Source: Salticus scenicus
Lineage: Eukaryota > Arthropoda > Arachnida > Araneae > Salticidae
Length of the DNA stretch: 64,000 nucleotides
Direction of reading: 5' to 3'
Assembly (NCBI GenBank): GCA_963930645.1
Contig: OZ005657.1
Span: forward strand, 53,284,653-53,348,652
Below the pieces are notes generated by a model, which did not search any database, was not told where the DNA came from, and saw only the letters and a list, made by a program, of their open reading frames with translations. Shown in pieces: positions 1-11,628 of this stretch (positions are counted from its first letter, which is position 1; every line of letters begins with the position of its first letter). Position numbers and translations under genes: made by a program.

Positions 1-318
1 CCCCCTTTGGCGACCGAACTTCTAAAATTCCAGAAATTAGTTTTTAGATAGTTTAATTAGCTATATTTTAAAGCAAAAATTTTACGGATATCTGTATCTT
101 TTTTTTTTTTTTTTTGAGATATGAAGGTTTTTGTGAAATCACATTTTGCCCCTACACCCCCCTTGGGGGACGAATTTCGCAAAATCGCTTCTTAGGGGAT
201 GCTTACACTATATGTTCTATAATCTGACCCAGTTTCGAGTCAGTGGCTCCAGTAGATTTTGCTGTACGTTGAAGAGTCAGTGAGTGAGTGAGTGGAAGTA
301 CTCTTTTATATGTATAGA
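1..318 (-). mobile_element. Helitron 5' portion, cut by the window edge
   Basis: Read on the minus strand, this begins TCTATACATATAAAAGAG at position 318, preceded by A, as a Helitron 5' end should be (A|TC). The same 5' end and following sequence (the run of CACT repeats, then the block around the 'ACTGGAGCCACTGACTC' word) recur at 47821 on the plus strand, where the matching 3' CTAGT end is also visible. The remainder lies to the left of the window. No Rep/helicase coding is seen, so this is probably a non-autonomous copy. Confidence 0.75.
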
Positions 319-833
319 TGATGTAAGAGATTTTAAAGCGTAAAGAAAATTAAATTATTATGCGTGACCATTCTTTTTCTAATCTGTATAAAACTAATTT
401 CAGCTCACGAGCTCGTTTTTTCCCCTTTTTCAATACTTAAAATATTCAAATTGTGTCAAAGTACTAAGGGGCAATTCCATGAAAAGTGAAACCAAAGTGG
501 CAAATTTTAAAATATGAAATAAATGGTCATGTAATATATCATTTTAAAGCTTGAGATCTGTTCTGTCAAGAAAAATAATTTTTATAACATGTAATGCATA
601 CTAAATAAAAAATAATGGGCTTAACTTTCAATGGTACACTAACTAGCGTATTTGCTGTAAGCATGACATACACTTTGATTAGTTAAAATTCATTAAAAAT
701 AAAATTTATAGAACCTAATTAAGATTTTTTTAATCTTTTTAATACTAAGTAGAAAGTAAATAAATGCTTTAAAGTAAAATTAATTCATAAATTACTTGAT
801 TCACAGTTGTTTTTAGAAATACATGAAAAAATT

Positions 834-1046
834 GTTACGTCCGTAACAAAAATTAGCTAAAAGTTTCAATTCTAGGTTTTTAAATGGAGTATTTAAAATG
901 AACTTTTAAATTATCTTTTATAAACATAATAGCTCTATTTTAAAACCAACAGCAACAATTTAACTGTAATAGAATTTCATAAATCTCTGTTACAGACGTA
1001 ACATTTTGTGTTACGGACGTAACAATTAATATGTTACGGACATAAC
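834..1046. repeat. Left subterminal palindrome cluster of element A
   Basis: Four copies of a 14-bp palindrome: GTTACGTCCGTAAC at 834-847, GTTACAGACGTAAC at 989-1002, GTTACGGACGTAAC at 1010-1023 and GTTACGGACATAAC at 1033-1046. Arms are GTTACG/CGTAAC around a two-base asymmetric centre (TC or GA). Three of the four left copies have GA at the centre, while all right-end copies have TC, so the sites are mostly inverted with respect to each other. Likely transposase binding sites (inference). Confidence 0.8.
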
Positions 1047-1127
1047 ATAAGACTTGTTCTTGTTCATAAGTCTGCTTTTTCCTTAATTTCAATAATTAAT
1101 TTTATAGCAGTAATAATTACATATGTA

Positions 1128-1221
1128 TCTGGCAACATTATATTTACTTCAAGAACATATTTTCTGAATCTGGCAACATTATATTTACTTCAAGAACATA
1201 TTCTCTGAATCTGGCAACATG
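1128..1221 (+). repeat. 41-bp tandem repeat, about 2.3 units
   Basis: The unit starting TCTGGCAACATTATATTTAC begins at 1128, 1169 and 1210, a period of 41 bp. It lies in the 5' non-coding part of element A, upstream of the transposase leader. Confidence 0.85.
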
Positions 1222-1916
1222 ATTATTTTTAATTGGAACAAAATTCTTAGACAACATAGATGGTATCCAATTTTCTTCTACAGTGAAAAATAGAAGTACT
1301 AAGAATAAAATTTATCATTTGAGCCAAGCAAGTTACTTGAAAGTGAAGGTAAGCCACACTTTTTTAATATAAAATAATTTTTAATTGTTATTTTCTTGTT
1401 ATAATATTTACATTTATGCAAACAAATGAATAATTAGGCCTAATCATGCTGAAGTGATTTTGCATTTTATTACATACACTTTCACAGCATTTCTAATTTC
1501 TTGTTAATGATATGCATATTTCATACAATATTTAAAATATGTAGTTACTCTTCAATAGTGTGTTTTTAAAAAAATCTAAATTGAAACTAACTTCAGAATT
1601 GAATGAAATATTCATTTGTCTTTTACCATGACATGAGAATTTAGGTTTTACTGTTCACATTTATTATTAGGCCTTAGTCTTTCTTTCTTTCTTTTTTTTT
1701 TTTTTTTTTTTTTTTTTGGTATTAGAATCTAACACTATAAGAAATTCTTTGAGTAGTGGTTGATTTAAACTTTTATTGATCTTTGAGATAATCTAAATTC
1801 AATTTTTCAAACTATAAGTTACATCTATTAAAATTCTTATTTTTTCTTACATTTTTGGTATTTTCTATACTAAAACTTTATTTCTTCTTTCTCAGCAATT
1901 TTGGAAATTTCAAAAT

Positions 1917-3968
1917 ATGGCACCTGTTAGAGAACGTGTTCAGAAGTTTCGAGAACGCCTAACAAATGAGCAGAAAATTGCTGCTAGAGAAAGAGATAAA
2001 ATAAGAAAACGCGAAGCCCGTGCTCTTATGTCTCATACTCAAAAGAAGAAAGCTTCTAAACAGTCTGCTGAACGTGTGAAAAAACAACGACAACTGAAAA
2101 AAGTAATAACTGCCACAGCTATTTCATCTGCAGCAACGGTCACAGGTATTTCACCTTTATCTGCTTCACCAAACAAAGTTTATCGATCACCTCAATCCTT
2201 CGGTAAAGCTCTTTTAAGAGTAAAGAAGAATTTACCAGAAAGTCCAAGGAAAAAAATGGCAGTTATCACTAAGCTTGCTAAAGAAAATGGAATTCCTGTA
2301 AAAAAGAACCCATCTCATGCAAATGCTCTTGATGAAAACACTAAAAAATCAGCGATTGATTTCTATCACCGTGATGATATATCACGACAAGCTCCGGGAA
2401 TGAAAGATACAATTATCACACGAATACATGGAACAAAAATCAAGCAGCAAAGAAGACATCTCTACACAGTACTAACAGAGATCTTTCAACTTTTCAGGAA
2501 TGAAAATCCAAATACGAAAATAGGATTCTCTACTTTTGCCTCACTTAGGCCACAACATGTACTTTTATCTTCCGAAACACCACCTAATGTATGTGTATGT
2601 ATATATCATAGTAACATAGAGTTTCTGCTAAGCAGAATAAACAAAGTGTTGCCTACTTTCCCCACCAATTCAAAGGAATTGATAGAAAAACTGGCATGTA
2701 GTAAAGAAAATGAGGAATGCATGCTAAGAAAATGTGCAGTATGTAAAAATAATTATGCAGCATTGACAAATAATGTTCAAAGTGGTTCTGAATTTATATC
2801 CTGGTATGTTTGGGATGTAAATTCAGAAGGAAGAACTATAAAAACAGTAAAGGAAGGAAACCTCGATGACGCCCTAACAGTTCTTGAAGGAAAAATTACA
2901 CCATTTTTGGAGCACTGCTTCATAAAGCAAAAGCAAAGTGCTTTTTTTCATAACATTAAAAATGAAGTCTCGGAAAAGAAATGTGTACTTCAAGTGGATT
3001 TTAGTGAGAACTTCACTATTACCCAACAAGATGAAGTACAAAGTGCCCACTGGACAAATGACCAAGTGTCTATATATACAGCAGTTGCGTATACTATATC
3101 AGGAACATATTCATATGCTTTGATTTCAGATTACATGCCACATGATAAAATTGCTGTACACACTTTTAACTCTAAGCTGTTTGAAGATTTAAAAACAAAG
3201 GTTCCCGAACTTGAATCTATCGACATCTTCTCTGATGGTGCAGGACAGCATTTTAAACAACGTTTTACATTGTGTAATATTACATATGGAATGGAAGACC
3301 ACAACTTGCATCTTAACTGGCACTTTTTTGCCACATCCCATGGCAAAGGAGCGGTGGATGGAGTTGGTGGAATGCTCAAGCATCATGTTTGGCAAAGAGT
3401 GAAGTCCAGAAAAGCCTTTGTCACTGACGCTTTATCCTTTACTCAGTGTGCGGTATCTATAACCGAAAAAGTAAATGTGTTATACATACCTAAAGCAGAA
3501 ATCCTAAGCGAAACTGCTAAATTAGAGAAGCGTTGGGAGAATATTAAGTGCTTGCCGAAAACACACCAGATGCATTGCATTCGAACAGAACAAAAGAATG
3601 TTGTAAAATTTGCAATGACATCTGATAAAGAAGGAAATATATTTCACTTCAAATCCCAAAGTGATTTGTTACCAGTAGCAGGACCCAGCTACGCAGCAAA
3701 ATCTGATGTAGACATTCAATTTGGGAAATGGGTATTGGTAGACTTTACTTCAGATCGTGGAAGTAGTCTTCAGTTTGTTGGACAAATCATTGGCAAACCA
3801 AACAGATATACAACCGTAGTGAAATTTTTAAAAAAATGTGGTTCAAAATTTGTTTGGCCAGAAAAAGAAGACATTTCTGAAATTGATATAACTCAGATAA
3901 GAAAAATTCTATCTGAACCAGTAATAGATTCTCGAGAAAGACTTTGTTTTTCTTCATTAGATATATAA
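1917..3968 (+). CDS. Transposase-like protein of element A (683 aa)
   Basis: This is an uninterrupted 683-residue ORF centred in a transposon with matching ends. Residues 1-65 are strongly basic (RERVQKFRER, KKKASKQ), as expected of a DNA-binding N-terminus. Residues 203-237 hold a conserved block with CVCIY. Cysteines at 261, 268, 273 and 276 may form a small metal site. Three acidic motifs fit an RNase H-fold catalytic triad (inference): VDFSENF (D361), FSDGAGQHF (D440) and SHGKGAVDGVGG (D481, with H475). The C-terminus (about 600-670) is a small beta-rich module ending in an ILSEP motif. The ATG at 1917 follows a likely 5'-leader intron (GTAAGC at 1349 to ..TTTCTCAG at 1895). AATAAA near 3999 could serve polyadenylation. 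The motifs match those in the broken copy at 19998-27062. I cannot assign a named superfamily from memory with confidence. Confidence 0.8.
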   Translation: MAPVRERVQKFRERLTNEQKIAARERDKIRKREARALMSHTQKKKASKQSAERVKKQRQLKKVITATAISSAATVTGISPLSASPNKVYRSPQSFGKALLRVKKNLPESPRKKMAVITKLAKENGIPVKKNPSHANALDENTKKSAIDFYHRDDISRQAPGMKDTIITRIHGTKIKQQRRHLYTVLTEIFQLFRNENPNTKIGFSTFASLRPQHVLLSSETPPNVCVCIYHSNIEFLLSRINKVLPTFPTNSKELIEKLACSKENEECMLRKCAVCKNNYAALTNNVQSGSEFISWYVWDVNSEGRTIKTVKEGNLDDALTVLEGKITPFLEHCFIKQKQSAFFHNIKNEVSEKKCVLQVDFSENFTITQQDEVQSAHWTNDQVSIYTAVAYTISGTYSYALISDYMPHDKIAVHTFNSKLFEDLKTKVPELESIDIFSDGAGQHFKQRFTLCNITYGMEDHNLHLNWHFFATSHGKGAVDGVGGMLKHHVWQRVKSRKAFVTDALSFTQCAVSITEKVNVLYIPKAEILSETAKLEKRWENIKCLPKTHQMHCIRTEQKNVVKFAMTSDKEGNIFHFKSQSDLLPVAGPSYAAKSDVDIQFGKWVLVDFTSDRGSSLQFVGQIIGKPNRYTTVVKFLKKCGSKFVWPEKEDISEIDITQIRKILSEPVIDSRERLCFSSLDI

Positions 3969-4125
3969 GACCTTTGACCACTCATGTATAAAAATGGCAA
4001 AATAAATTTCTCAGATTACATTCATAAGTGTCTGTTCTATTAAAATTCATAAAATATTTATTTGTTCTAAAATATAGTTTTAATTCTGCAAGTACTTCTT
4101 GCTAGTATCTCTGAAATCAGAGACT

Positions 4126-4519
4126 GTTACGTCCGTAACAGTAAATTGTTACGTCCGTAACAAACTAATTTATTCATAAACTAATTACTTACATATTATT
4201 CTACTAAAGCTTTACTATTTCTAAAACCTCAAACCCTAATAAATAGGCAGGGCAAAAAAATTTCAGAATTTTCATGCATAATTCACAGAATTATGCAAGT
4301 TATTGCAGTAATGTGAAATTTTCGCTTTCTTCTGAGTTACGTCCGTAACAGTCAGATTTTATTTTCTACCGGGTTCAGTAATTAATGAAAGTTCATTTCA
4401 AATAGAGATTACATAAACAATATTATGGTCTCTATTTCTAAAAAAAAAAAACAAGCCTTTTCTCTTTTTCTAAGTCTTGCTGTATGCATTTAAAGTGTCC
4501 GATATGTTACGTCCGTAAC
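4126..4519. repeat. Right subterminal palindrome cluster of element A
   Basis: Four identical copies of GTTACGTCCGTAAC at 4126-4139, 4148-4161, 4336-4349 and 4506-4519; the last lies only 2 bp inside the right terminal inverted repeat. Confidence 0.85.
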
Positions 4520-4536
4520 GCTGGAATTGCCCTAAG

Positions 4537-4861
4537 AAGATAAATTCCCTGAAGAAATGTATGTGGCTACTTTGTAGAATTTTATATGAAAAATTTGGGT
4601 TGTGCCGATTTTGTTATATTAAAAATTTGTCAATTTTAGAAAATTTTCTCAATTAATTTTTTTATATCTAATTAAAAATAATCAATAATACTTTCTGAAA
4701 ATTAATTATGGGTATAAATAAAGTGAAAAACATTTTTAAAAAATTGATACATTTTTCGCGTTTTTTTATAACCATGAATTAATTTATGAAATTGAAATTT
4801 GTAAATCTTGCTGCAAATCTGAAATAAGAGTTTTTTTTTTTTTTTTTCATTTTATTTAGTT
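4537..4861. other. AT-rich spacer
   Basis: No coding, repeat or RNA signal beyond simple A/T runs between element A and the next Helitron. Confidence 0.6.
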
Positions 4862-5242
4862 ACTAGCAGGCTTTGCCCGCTTCGCTGAGCACTATACTTA
4901 AATGAGTTGTCAAAATTTCATTACATTATTAATAATCTAAGTTAAAGTTTCCTCTGTATTCCACAGAGGTTTATTCCGCTCGCAATGTGAGGCTTCCGGG
5001 TCCACACAGATTCGGCAGTAACTTACCCGCTTCTTACTTCCCCTTCCCCAGCGGCTGAGTTAGAAATTTTGCGAAATCTCACCAAAATACATAATCCGTA
5101 CACCTAATCAACACACACACACGAAGAGGCAAAATTTTCTGAAGTCATTTTCGGCTTTCATGGTGTGTGAAACGTGAAGATATCGCAAAAATTATCGATT
5201 CTGACAAATTTACAGAAAACACTCTGATTTTATTAATATAGA
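4862..5242 (-). mobile_element. Short non-autonomous Helitron (381 bp)
   Basis: On the minus strand it begins TCTATATTAATAAAATC at 5242, preceded by A, and ends with the GCGAAGCGGGC...GCCTG hairpin and CTAGT at 4866-4862. This is canonical Helitron architecture (5' TC, 3' hairpin plus CTRRT). The base after CTAGT is A rather than the usual T. It is a different family from the copies at 1-318 and 47821-49553 at the 5' end, but shares the 3' hairpin type. Confidence 0.8.
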
Positions 5243-5489
5243 TTTATTTTGTATACTAACAGAATTTTTTATTATGAGTTTCTTGGGCATTATTATCTTC
5301 ATTTCTGTTAACTTTTGCGGGCGTATTTTCTTATCTGTATCCGCATGCTACATTTTTAATTTTTACTATTAATTCGTTGTTTTTATGGTAAATTTTAGAA
5401 CAGTTTCATTAAAGTTTATTTGTTTATTTTTTCTTTTTTAAATACTTTTTATATTTTTTCTTCACATTGTATAAAAAAACCTTCAAAAT

Positions 5490-5524
<35 letters not shown>

Positions 5525-5529
<5 letters not shown>

Positions 5530-6480
5530 CCCTCGAGGCAACCACTACTTCTTGAGATTTTCACGTGGCAACCCTATGATACTCTAAAGAGAATATTATT
5601 CTCTATATTTTATAAACGGTTTCATTTAAAAATATGTTAAGGTAAGAAAACCGCTAAAATTCGCCCCCCCACACACACGCGCACTTTTCGTGGCAACCTC
5701 TTTTCTTGACGGTTTTGACCAGGCAGCCCTATGCCATTTTAAAGACCATATTATTCTCTACATTTTAGCACCGGTTTCATCTTTACACCTGGGTAAATCA
5801 TTTTTTAGTTGGATAAATAAATCGTAATATACGTCCTTCTTTTTCGTGGCAACCGTTGTTTCTTGACGGCTTTGACCAGGCAACCCTATGCCATTTTAAA
5901 AAGTATTTTATTTTCAACATTTTTGATCCGGTTTCATCGTTACACTTGTGGGGTTTGAAAATCGTCTAATTTTGACCCCTATTTTCGAGGCAACCTCCGG
6001 GTCTTGACGGTTTTGACCAGGCAACCTTATGCCATTTAAAGTGCATATTAATCTCTACATTTTAGCACCGGTTTCATCTTTACACTTGGGTAAATCACTT
6101 TTTACTTGGGTAAATAAATCGTAAAATACGTTCCCTATTTTCGTGGCAACCTCTGTTTCTTGACGGCTTTGACCAGGCAACCCTATGCCATTTTAAAGAG
6201 CATATTAATCTCTACATTTTTGCACCGGTTTCATCTTCACTCTTGTGGGGTTCGAAAATCGTTTAAATTTGACCCCTATTATCGAGACAACCTCTGAAAC
6301 TTGATGGTTTTGACCAGGCAACCCTATGCTATTTTAAACAGCATATTAATCGCTACATTTTAGCACCGGTTTCATCTTCACACTTGTGGGGTTCGAAAAT
6401 CGCTTAAATTGTGACCGGAAGTGAGGTTGTTTCTCTTAAACTTGACGGCTTTGACCAGGCAACCCTATCAGATTTTCATT
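5525..6480. repeat. Tandem array, about 150-bp units
   Basis: About six to seven diverged units carry the words 'GACCAGGCAACCCTATGCC', 'CTCTACATTTTAGCACCGG' and 'GTGGGGTTCGAAAATCG'. The GACCAGG word recurs near 5717, 5875, 6018, 6168, 6311 and 6452, a spacing of 140-158 bp. A 40-bp T run precedes it. No coding. Confidence 0.8.
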
Positions 6481-7591
6481 GTAACAATGAATTCTGTCTA
6501 TAGAAAAAAAATCAGCTTCACACCTTATCAAGTCAATTTTTTGCAGCCGCCGCTTGGACTAATAGTACACCCTTTTGATTTTAAAGCATCAGATTTTTTG
6601 GTCAGATATTAAAAGTTTACACCCCAGAGGGGGACTTATTTTCCTGCATGTACAAAAATTTAGACCTGGATTACCTCTTACTTCTTACTGTTTTTAACAA
6701 AATTTTCATTTTCACATTGATTGGTTGAAAATAATCCTCAGTGTACATTTATACGAAATTTTATCCTTTGCTGTCATCGTAAAGTCTATGATAAAACGGG
6801 ACAACAGCGCCACCTATTGAGCGATACACACAAGAGGTTTATAAACAGTAATTTAAGTCAAAGACCCAATATCTATTATCTTTTTCTATGACTGTTTAAA
6901 GAAAAAGAAAAAAAAGGACAAGAAAAATATTTTTTTATTTATTTTCTTTTCTAATGAAAAAAGAAAGAAATAACTTTGTTTTAAAACATTGCGGATGCAA
7001 GATTCAAACATTCATCTTAAAGGTATCGACGAGTTATTTTAAAAAGATATTCATGTTAAAAAGTTACAACTCCGAAGAAGTGGGGAAGCAGGTGTTGATG
7101 GGTGAACACCAAATGACTACACAAGAGTTCTAGGCATAGGTGGTGTGCCCTACATGGGGGCTTTTTAAGTGTTCCTATCCCGTATTTACGCGAGTTTTCG
7201 GGAAAACCACGAAAAACTCCAAACAGCGAAACTGACGAGCGCGTTTAACTACACAGTGGTCCTAGACTTAGGTGATATGTCCTTCGTAGTTGTCTTTCTA
7301 AAGAATCTTTGCTTATATGTGCGCAGGTTTCGAAGAAAACCATGGAAACTCCGAAAACCTAGATCGACAAGTGCGACTTAGGATCGAAACCGTCACTTTT
7401 TGTCTACCAGCTTTGACCGCAGAACCGCTCAGCCACTGGTGATGTGGTGTGTGTGTGTGTGAAGGGGGGGGGGGGGGGCGAGCGATTGTATTACATGTAC
7501 AAAAAAGTTATCCTGATTGATTATTTTTATTCTAAATAAAATTTAAATTTTTCAATTTTATAATGTTTGATTAAAAATATTCCTCATTGTA

Positions 7592-8541
7592 TAGAGGCTG
7601 TTCGCACATTTTTTAGACGATTTTATTTCGCAGTAAGAAAAAATCGTTTGCATGGAGAATTTTATTTTCACAACAGTTATATTTTTGGAAGTTTTATTTA
7701 TCTTCTGATATTTAGAATTTTTGTTTAAATGCAAAAATGCGCTTTTAAAATGGCAGTGGATGGAAGGATAGGTTTCCGCTCTTTCCAAAGATAGTTTTTA
7801 GTGAAATCTTTATGAAAACATTCATCAGGAGAAAAATGGAAAAATGTTGCAACAACAGATGAATCTTGGGTCTATTTAAGTGGTTGCAATAAAAAAAGGT
7901 CAATTTATTATCACAAAAGTGGAGAAAAAAAATTTGCTACATGGCTCAAAGCATCACAAGAAAGTTTTTCTAAAGGATTTATGATTGCCACTGGTTTTTC
8001 ATACAAGCGCAAGATAAAAGCAAAAAAATGTGACAAAAATGTCAAAATCAGCTCTAAATACTCTCAAGAACATATTTTAATTCCAATTTTTAAAAATGAA
8101 AATCCAGATCTATCCACAATGCTATCAATCCGTTGAACTGTATCAAGACAAAACAAGCAGCCACACGTCACAATCCGCAATTGCTTTTCTAGAAAAAAAA
8201 ATGGAACAAAAAACGGGAATTAAAACCATACCCTTCACTGACATTCCTGCTAAATCTTCTGATGTATCACTGTTGGATTTTTGTGTTTTTCGACTCTTAA
8301 AATCAACATTATCCAAACACCGACCTACAACGCTTTGTGGACTTTGGAAAGCCGTTCAAGAGGAGTAGAAAAATATACCTCTCCCGATATTATAAAAAGC
8401 ATTATTATCATAGAAATTATGATGTAGAATGTTAGTTAAGAACAAGGGCTATCAAACTGAACAAATAAAACACGAAATATGAGTGAAATTGCTTCAGTAC
8501 ACTCCATCAAAATCGTCTAAAAAATGTGCGAACAGCCTCTG
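7592..8541 (+). mobile_element. Mariner/Tc1-superfamily element (950 bp), dead
   Basis: Terminal inverted repeats of about 30 bp: left AGAGGCTGTTCGCACATTTT, right its complement at 8510-8541. It is flanked by TA at 7590-7591 and 8542-8543. It carries the transposase remnant described separately; the 5' third of the coding region is not recognisable. Confidence 0.85.
7841..8368 (+). pseudogene. Mariner-type transposase fragment
   Basis: The frame starting near 7850 reads TDESWVYLSG, then YYHKSGEK and GFMIATGFSYK, and meets a stop just after 8130. The neighbouring frame continues with YQDKTSSHTSQSAIAFLEK and ends with DVSLLDFCVF and RPTTLCGLWKAVQEE. These match the catalytic domain of Tc1/mariner transposases: the DES motif, the (H)QD-S-SH motif, and the usually SPDxSPxD/C motif, here SSDVSLLDFC. 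At least one frameshift, a stop and a missing N-terminus make it inactive. The final 90-codon stretch (8096-8368) is only the C-terminal part of this pseudogene. Confidence 0.75.
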
Positions 8542-8757
8542 TATACATTTAAATGAAAACTTTCTCCTATACTGTTATATTCAATATTATTATAAAAAGG
8601 AATGACATCGCCACCTATTGAGCGATGCGCACCAGAAATTTATAGATACCAATTTATGTCAATGCGCGGATATCTGCTAACTTTTTACATAACTCTTTTT
8701 AAGAATTTGTGAGAAAAGCTTTTTTATTTTTTCCAATTTTATGTTAAAAATAAAAAG

Positions 8758-8788
<31 letters not shown>

Positions 8789-10130
8789 CCTACAGACGCA
8801 TGGTTCAATCTTTCGTTTTAAAGGTATCGATCGACGAGTTATTTAAAAAAAATATTCATATAAAAAATTTATTCCTCCAAAAAAAAGTAGGGGTGGTGGT
8901 TGGGAGTGATTTGTTGGTGTAAGAGTTAACGCCAATTGAATACACGAGATTTCTTGGCTAAGGTGGTGTTTCCCTACATGAGGAGTGTTTCTAAGGAGTT
9001 CTAGCCCGAATTTCCAAGAGATTCGGAGAAAAACAGAGAAATTTTGAATGGCTAGGTCAACAAGCGTGACCTGAGATCAAACCTGGCATTTTCCTTCGAC
9101 CAGCTTTAAGCACAGAAACGCTGTATATATGTTTTTTAATTTTTTTTTTTTTTTTAATTTGATTAAGTTTATTTCCGGTGTATGGTTTAACCACATTCGT
9201 TTTAAAAGTATCGACGATTTATTTTTAAAAATATTCATATTAAAAATTTACTCCTCCCAGGTAGGCACAGGTGTAAGGGTAAACGCCGATTTCCTACACG
9301 AGGATTGGGGGCATAGATGGTGTACCTTTTTGGGGGTTTTTCTAAGGGTTCTATTTACGCGAATTTCGGAAAAAAAAATTAAGAAATTTCAGAAAGACTA
9401 GGTTGACGAGCGGTGAACCCGACATTTTCGTTCTACCAGCTTTGATCACAAAAACCTATAAATCATCAAATAAATAAATATAAAAAGCAATGAAAGCATA
9501 TTTTAATTTTTGTTAAAAATTTAAAGGAACAGGGATAACTTTGATTCAAATCATTTTATATGGATGGTTCAACCATTCGTTTTAAGGTATCGACGAGTTA
9601 TTTTTAATAATATTAATATTAAAAATTTATTCCTTCGAGAAAGGGGGGCAGGAGTTGGTGTTAGTGTAAGGGTTCAGGCAGTTTCCTTACACAAGTGTTC
9701 TATACCTAGGTAATGTGCCCTCCATGAGGGTTCTTTATAAGGGTGCCTATCTTGTATTCACGCGATTTTTAGAGAAATCCACGGGGAACTTCGAACAGGT
9801 ACGTCTAGAACGTGACCTGGGCTCTACCCCGGTACTTCCCGTCTATCAGCTTTGAGAGTAGAACTGCTCGGCCATTGGTAAGGCGTTGTGAGGGAAAGGG
9901 TGCAGGAACGGGGCTATTACTATTCTAAAAATTTATTTTTCCATGTTTTTCTTTTTTTTTTAATTTGTCTCATTTTGTGTATTCATACTAAACTTTGTTT
10001 CAACTATCATACTAAAGATAAGGATAGAACAGGGAAGACAGCGGCATTATCTGTTGAGCAATATGCACAAAAAGCTGATAGATATAAATTTATTTCAAGT
10101 TGCATTTAAATATAACTTTTAATGAAATCT

Positions 10131-11229
10131 TGTTCGTTGATTCTTGATCGAGAGATGCAACAAAATTTTTATCACACACATCCAGACATTTTCTAAAAAT
10201 GTTTAATCTGTTAACCCATTAGGCGCCAAAGCTTGTGCTGAGGGAATATTTGATTAAGATTTTTTTCTCTACACGTAATTAAGATAAATATATATAGAGA
10301 TACTTTTTTTTTACATTGAATACTGAAATGTATAGCTTTATTTATTTATTTATTTTTTTAAGTTTGTAATGTAAATTCTGTTATTTTTTATTTTATTTTA
10401 TTTTATTATTCGAACGAAAATGTCTTTTTTAACTGAAGAAGGAAACAAATTACTGAAAATAAGTCATTCGAGTGCAGTGTGTTTAAAACAATGGATATAA
10501 AAAAACAGTTCTTTTCTTAAATTATAACAAACTGGGATCAAGATAACTAATTTAAAAGGGTTTTTCAGTTTATCAACATCAATTTTACGCTCATTAGGTG
10601 CTAAGTCTCCTACTTTGAAACCATATTATATTTTCTAACTAAATAAACTTTTTTCTATTAGTTAAACTACATATAATTAGAAAGGCACATTGAAGCAAAA
10701 TACATGCGAAAATTCAAATATTTTCAGTGGGATTCATATAGCAGCGTTTAAAGGGTTAAATAGATCAGAAAATGTATAAATCTATCGAAAACCAAAAGTC
10801 GAAAATTTGTACGCATCCAATGCTTTTTTCTATTGAATATAGGAGGAAGTTAATAAACTGCTATCAATTTATCACAGAAATTTTGGCATATTTAATTAAT
10901 TAGCGGTGGAAATATTTTTCATTAGGCACTAATTGTGAATTGTTAAACAGTTTCATGAAACCTGTTTTGTCATGAAAAATAGGACCAGTTGAAAATAATA
11001 ATAATAATAATAATAACGATAAATAGAGAGGGGGAGAAAAAAGGATTAGCAATATGGAATTCTGACTGCTTACTTCTCAAAAGATGATATAAATTTCTTA
11101 ATAAAATTCATTTTTAAAGTAATGTAGCTTTGGAAATCAATAAATTATTTCTTTTTCTTTCATATTCCACCAAAAAATTCATAAATATATTTCATATAAA
11201 GCCAATAAGAATGCATTCCTTTACGCAAT
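10131..11229. other. AT-rich stretch upstream of the SARNP promoter
   Basis: Contains TTTA/ATTTT runs near 10330-10410 and a short (AAT)n run near 10998-11015. No coding or structured element recognised. Confidence 0.5.
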
Positions 11230-11565
11230 TTTACATTGAAATGTAAAGGTATCAAATGCTTTCTGCCGTGCACCGCTCAGAAAAACGAAACTGTAGGAGG
11301 AAGACGAATCTTCCAAAAACGGCACGCGAAAACCGGTCTACCATTTCCTCCAGTTGTTCTTCAGCTCAGTAGTCGGTCATCAGTGACTCGACCACGGATT
11401 ACAGCGACTCGACAATCGAGATAATCGAATAATCGAAATAATTGACTAAAACATGTCATAATCGGTCCTTTCTAAAAGGAACTGTTTTTTGAATTGAATT
11501 TGTGTTGTTGACTTGTTTGTGATTGACGTGAATACATCGTATTGTTTAGAAATTGAACTTATTAG
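11230..11565 (+). promoter_or_regulatory. Promoter and 5' leader of the SARNP-like gene
   Basis: An island of more balanced base composition in AT-rich surroundings (11240-11430), immediately upstream of coding exon 1. No TATA box is visible. 'AGCTCAGTAGTCGGTCATCAG' at about 11353-11375 contains Inr-like TCAGT contexts, so a TATA-less initiator promoter is plausible. The transcription start is inferred, not seen. Confidence 0.45.
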
Positions 11566-11628
11566 ATGAAAAGTATGACTGAGGCCAATGTAAGAATCCC
11601 CTCCCTGGATGAAATAAAAAATATGAAG
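11566..11628 (+). CDS. SARNP: SARNP-like, coding exon 1 (residues 1-21)
   Basis: Codes MKSMTEANVRIPSLDEIK plus NMK and ends AAG|GTAAGT, a strong donor in phase 0. The second ATG at 11575 could also be the start; I kept the first because it is the first ATG of the open frame. The last residues begin helix 1 of a SAP domain completed in exon 2. SARNP (CIP29, yeast Tho1) is a nuclear RNA/DNA-binding protein that works with the TREX/UAP56 mRNA-export machinery (family knowledge). Intron 1 is 19.3 kb and packed with transposons. Confidence 0.75.

Larger units (their letters stand above)
469..4532 (+). mobile_element. Intact DNA transposon ('element A') with palindromic subterminal sites
   Basis: The ends are 11-bp perfect terminal inverted repeats, GGGCAATTCCA at 469-479 and its complement at 4522-4532, flanked by TAAG at 465-468 and TAAG at 4533-4536 (4-bp target duplication; a 2-3 bp TA/TAA duplication cannot be excluded because the left end has an extra G). 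Inside lie one uninterrupted 683-codon transposase-like ORF (1917-3968) and eight copies of a 14-bp palindrome, four near each end. Perfect ends, a target duplication and an open frame together suggest a young, possibly autonomous copy. The superfamily is not certain to me: the protein belongs to a family repeatedly seen in arthropod and cnidarian genomes, and a dead relative lies at 19998-27062 here. Confidence 0.85.
6780..10130. repeat. Dispersed satellite-like module, four copies, interrupted by a mariner
   Basis: A module containing 'GGTATCGACGAGTTATTT' (near 7022, 8823, 9201 and 9587) and 'ACCAGCTTTGA' (near 7408, 9096, 9436 and 9847) repeats four times. A second word, CAGCGCCACCTATTGAGCG, sits near 6808 and 8611 and in degraded form near 10040 (related copies near 12498 and 12641). 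The block reading GGGAAAACCACG at 7200 is the reverse complement of the tandem array at 36640-39910, so the same repeat family is present in both orientations. The mariner at 7592-8541 split the first copy from the second. Confidence 0.7.

Noticed and set aside
5525..6480. Regularly spaced repeats resembling a CRISPR array
   Set aside because: The whole 150-bp unit is repeated, without short conserved repeats and unique spacers, in a eukaryotic genome with introns.
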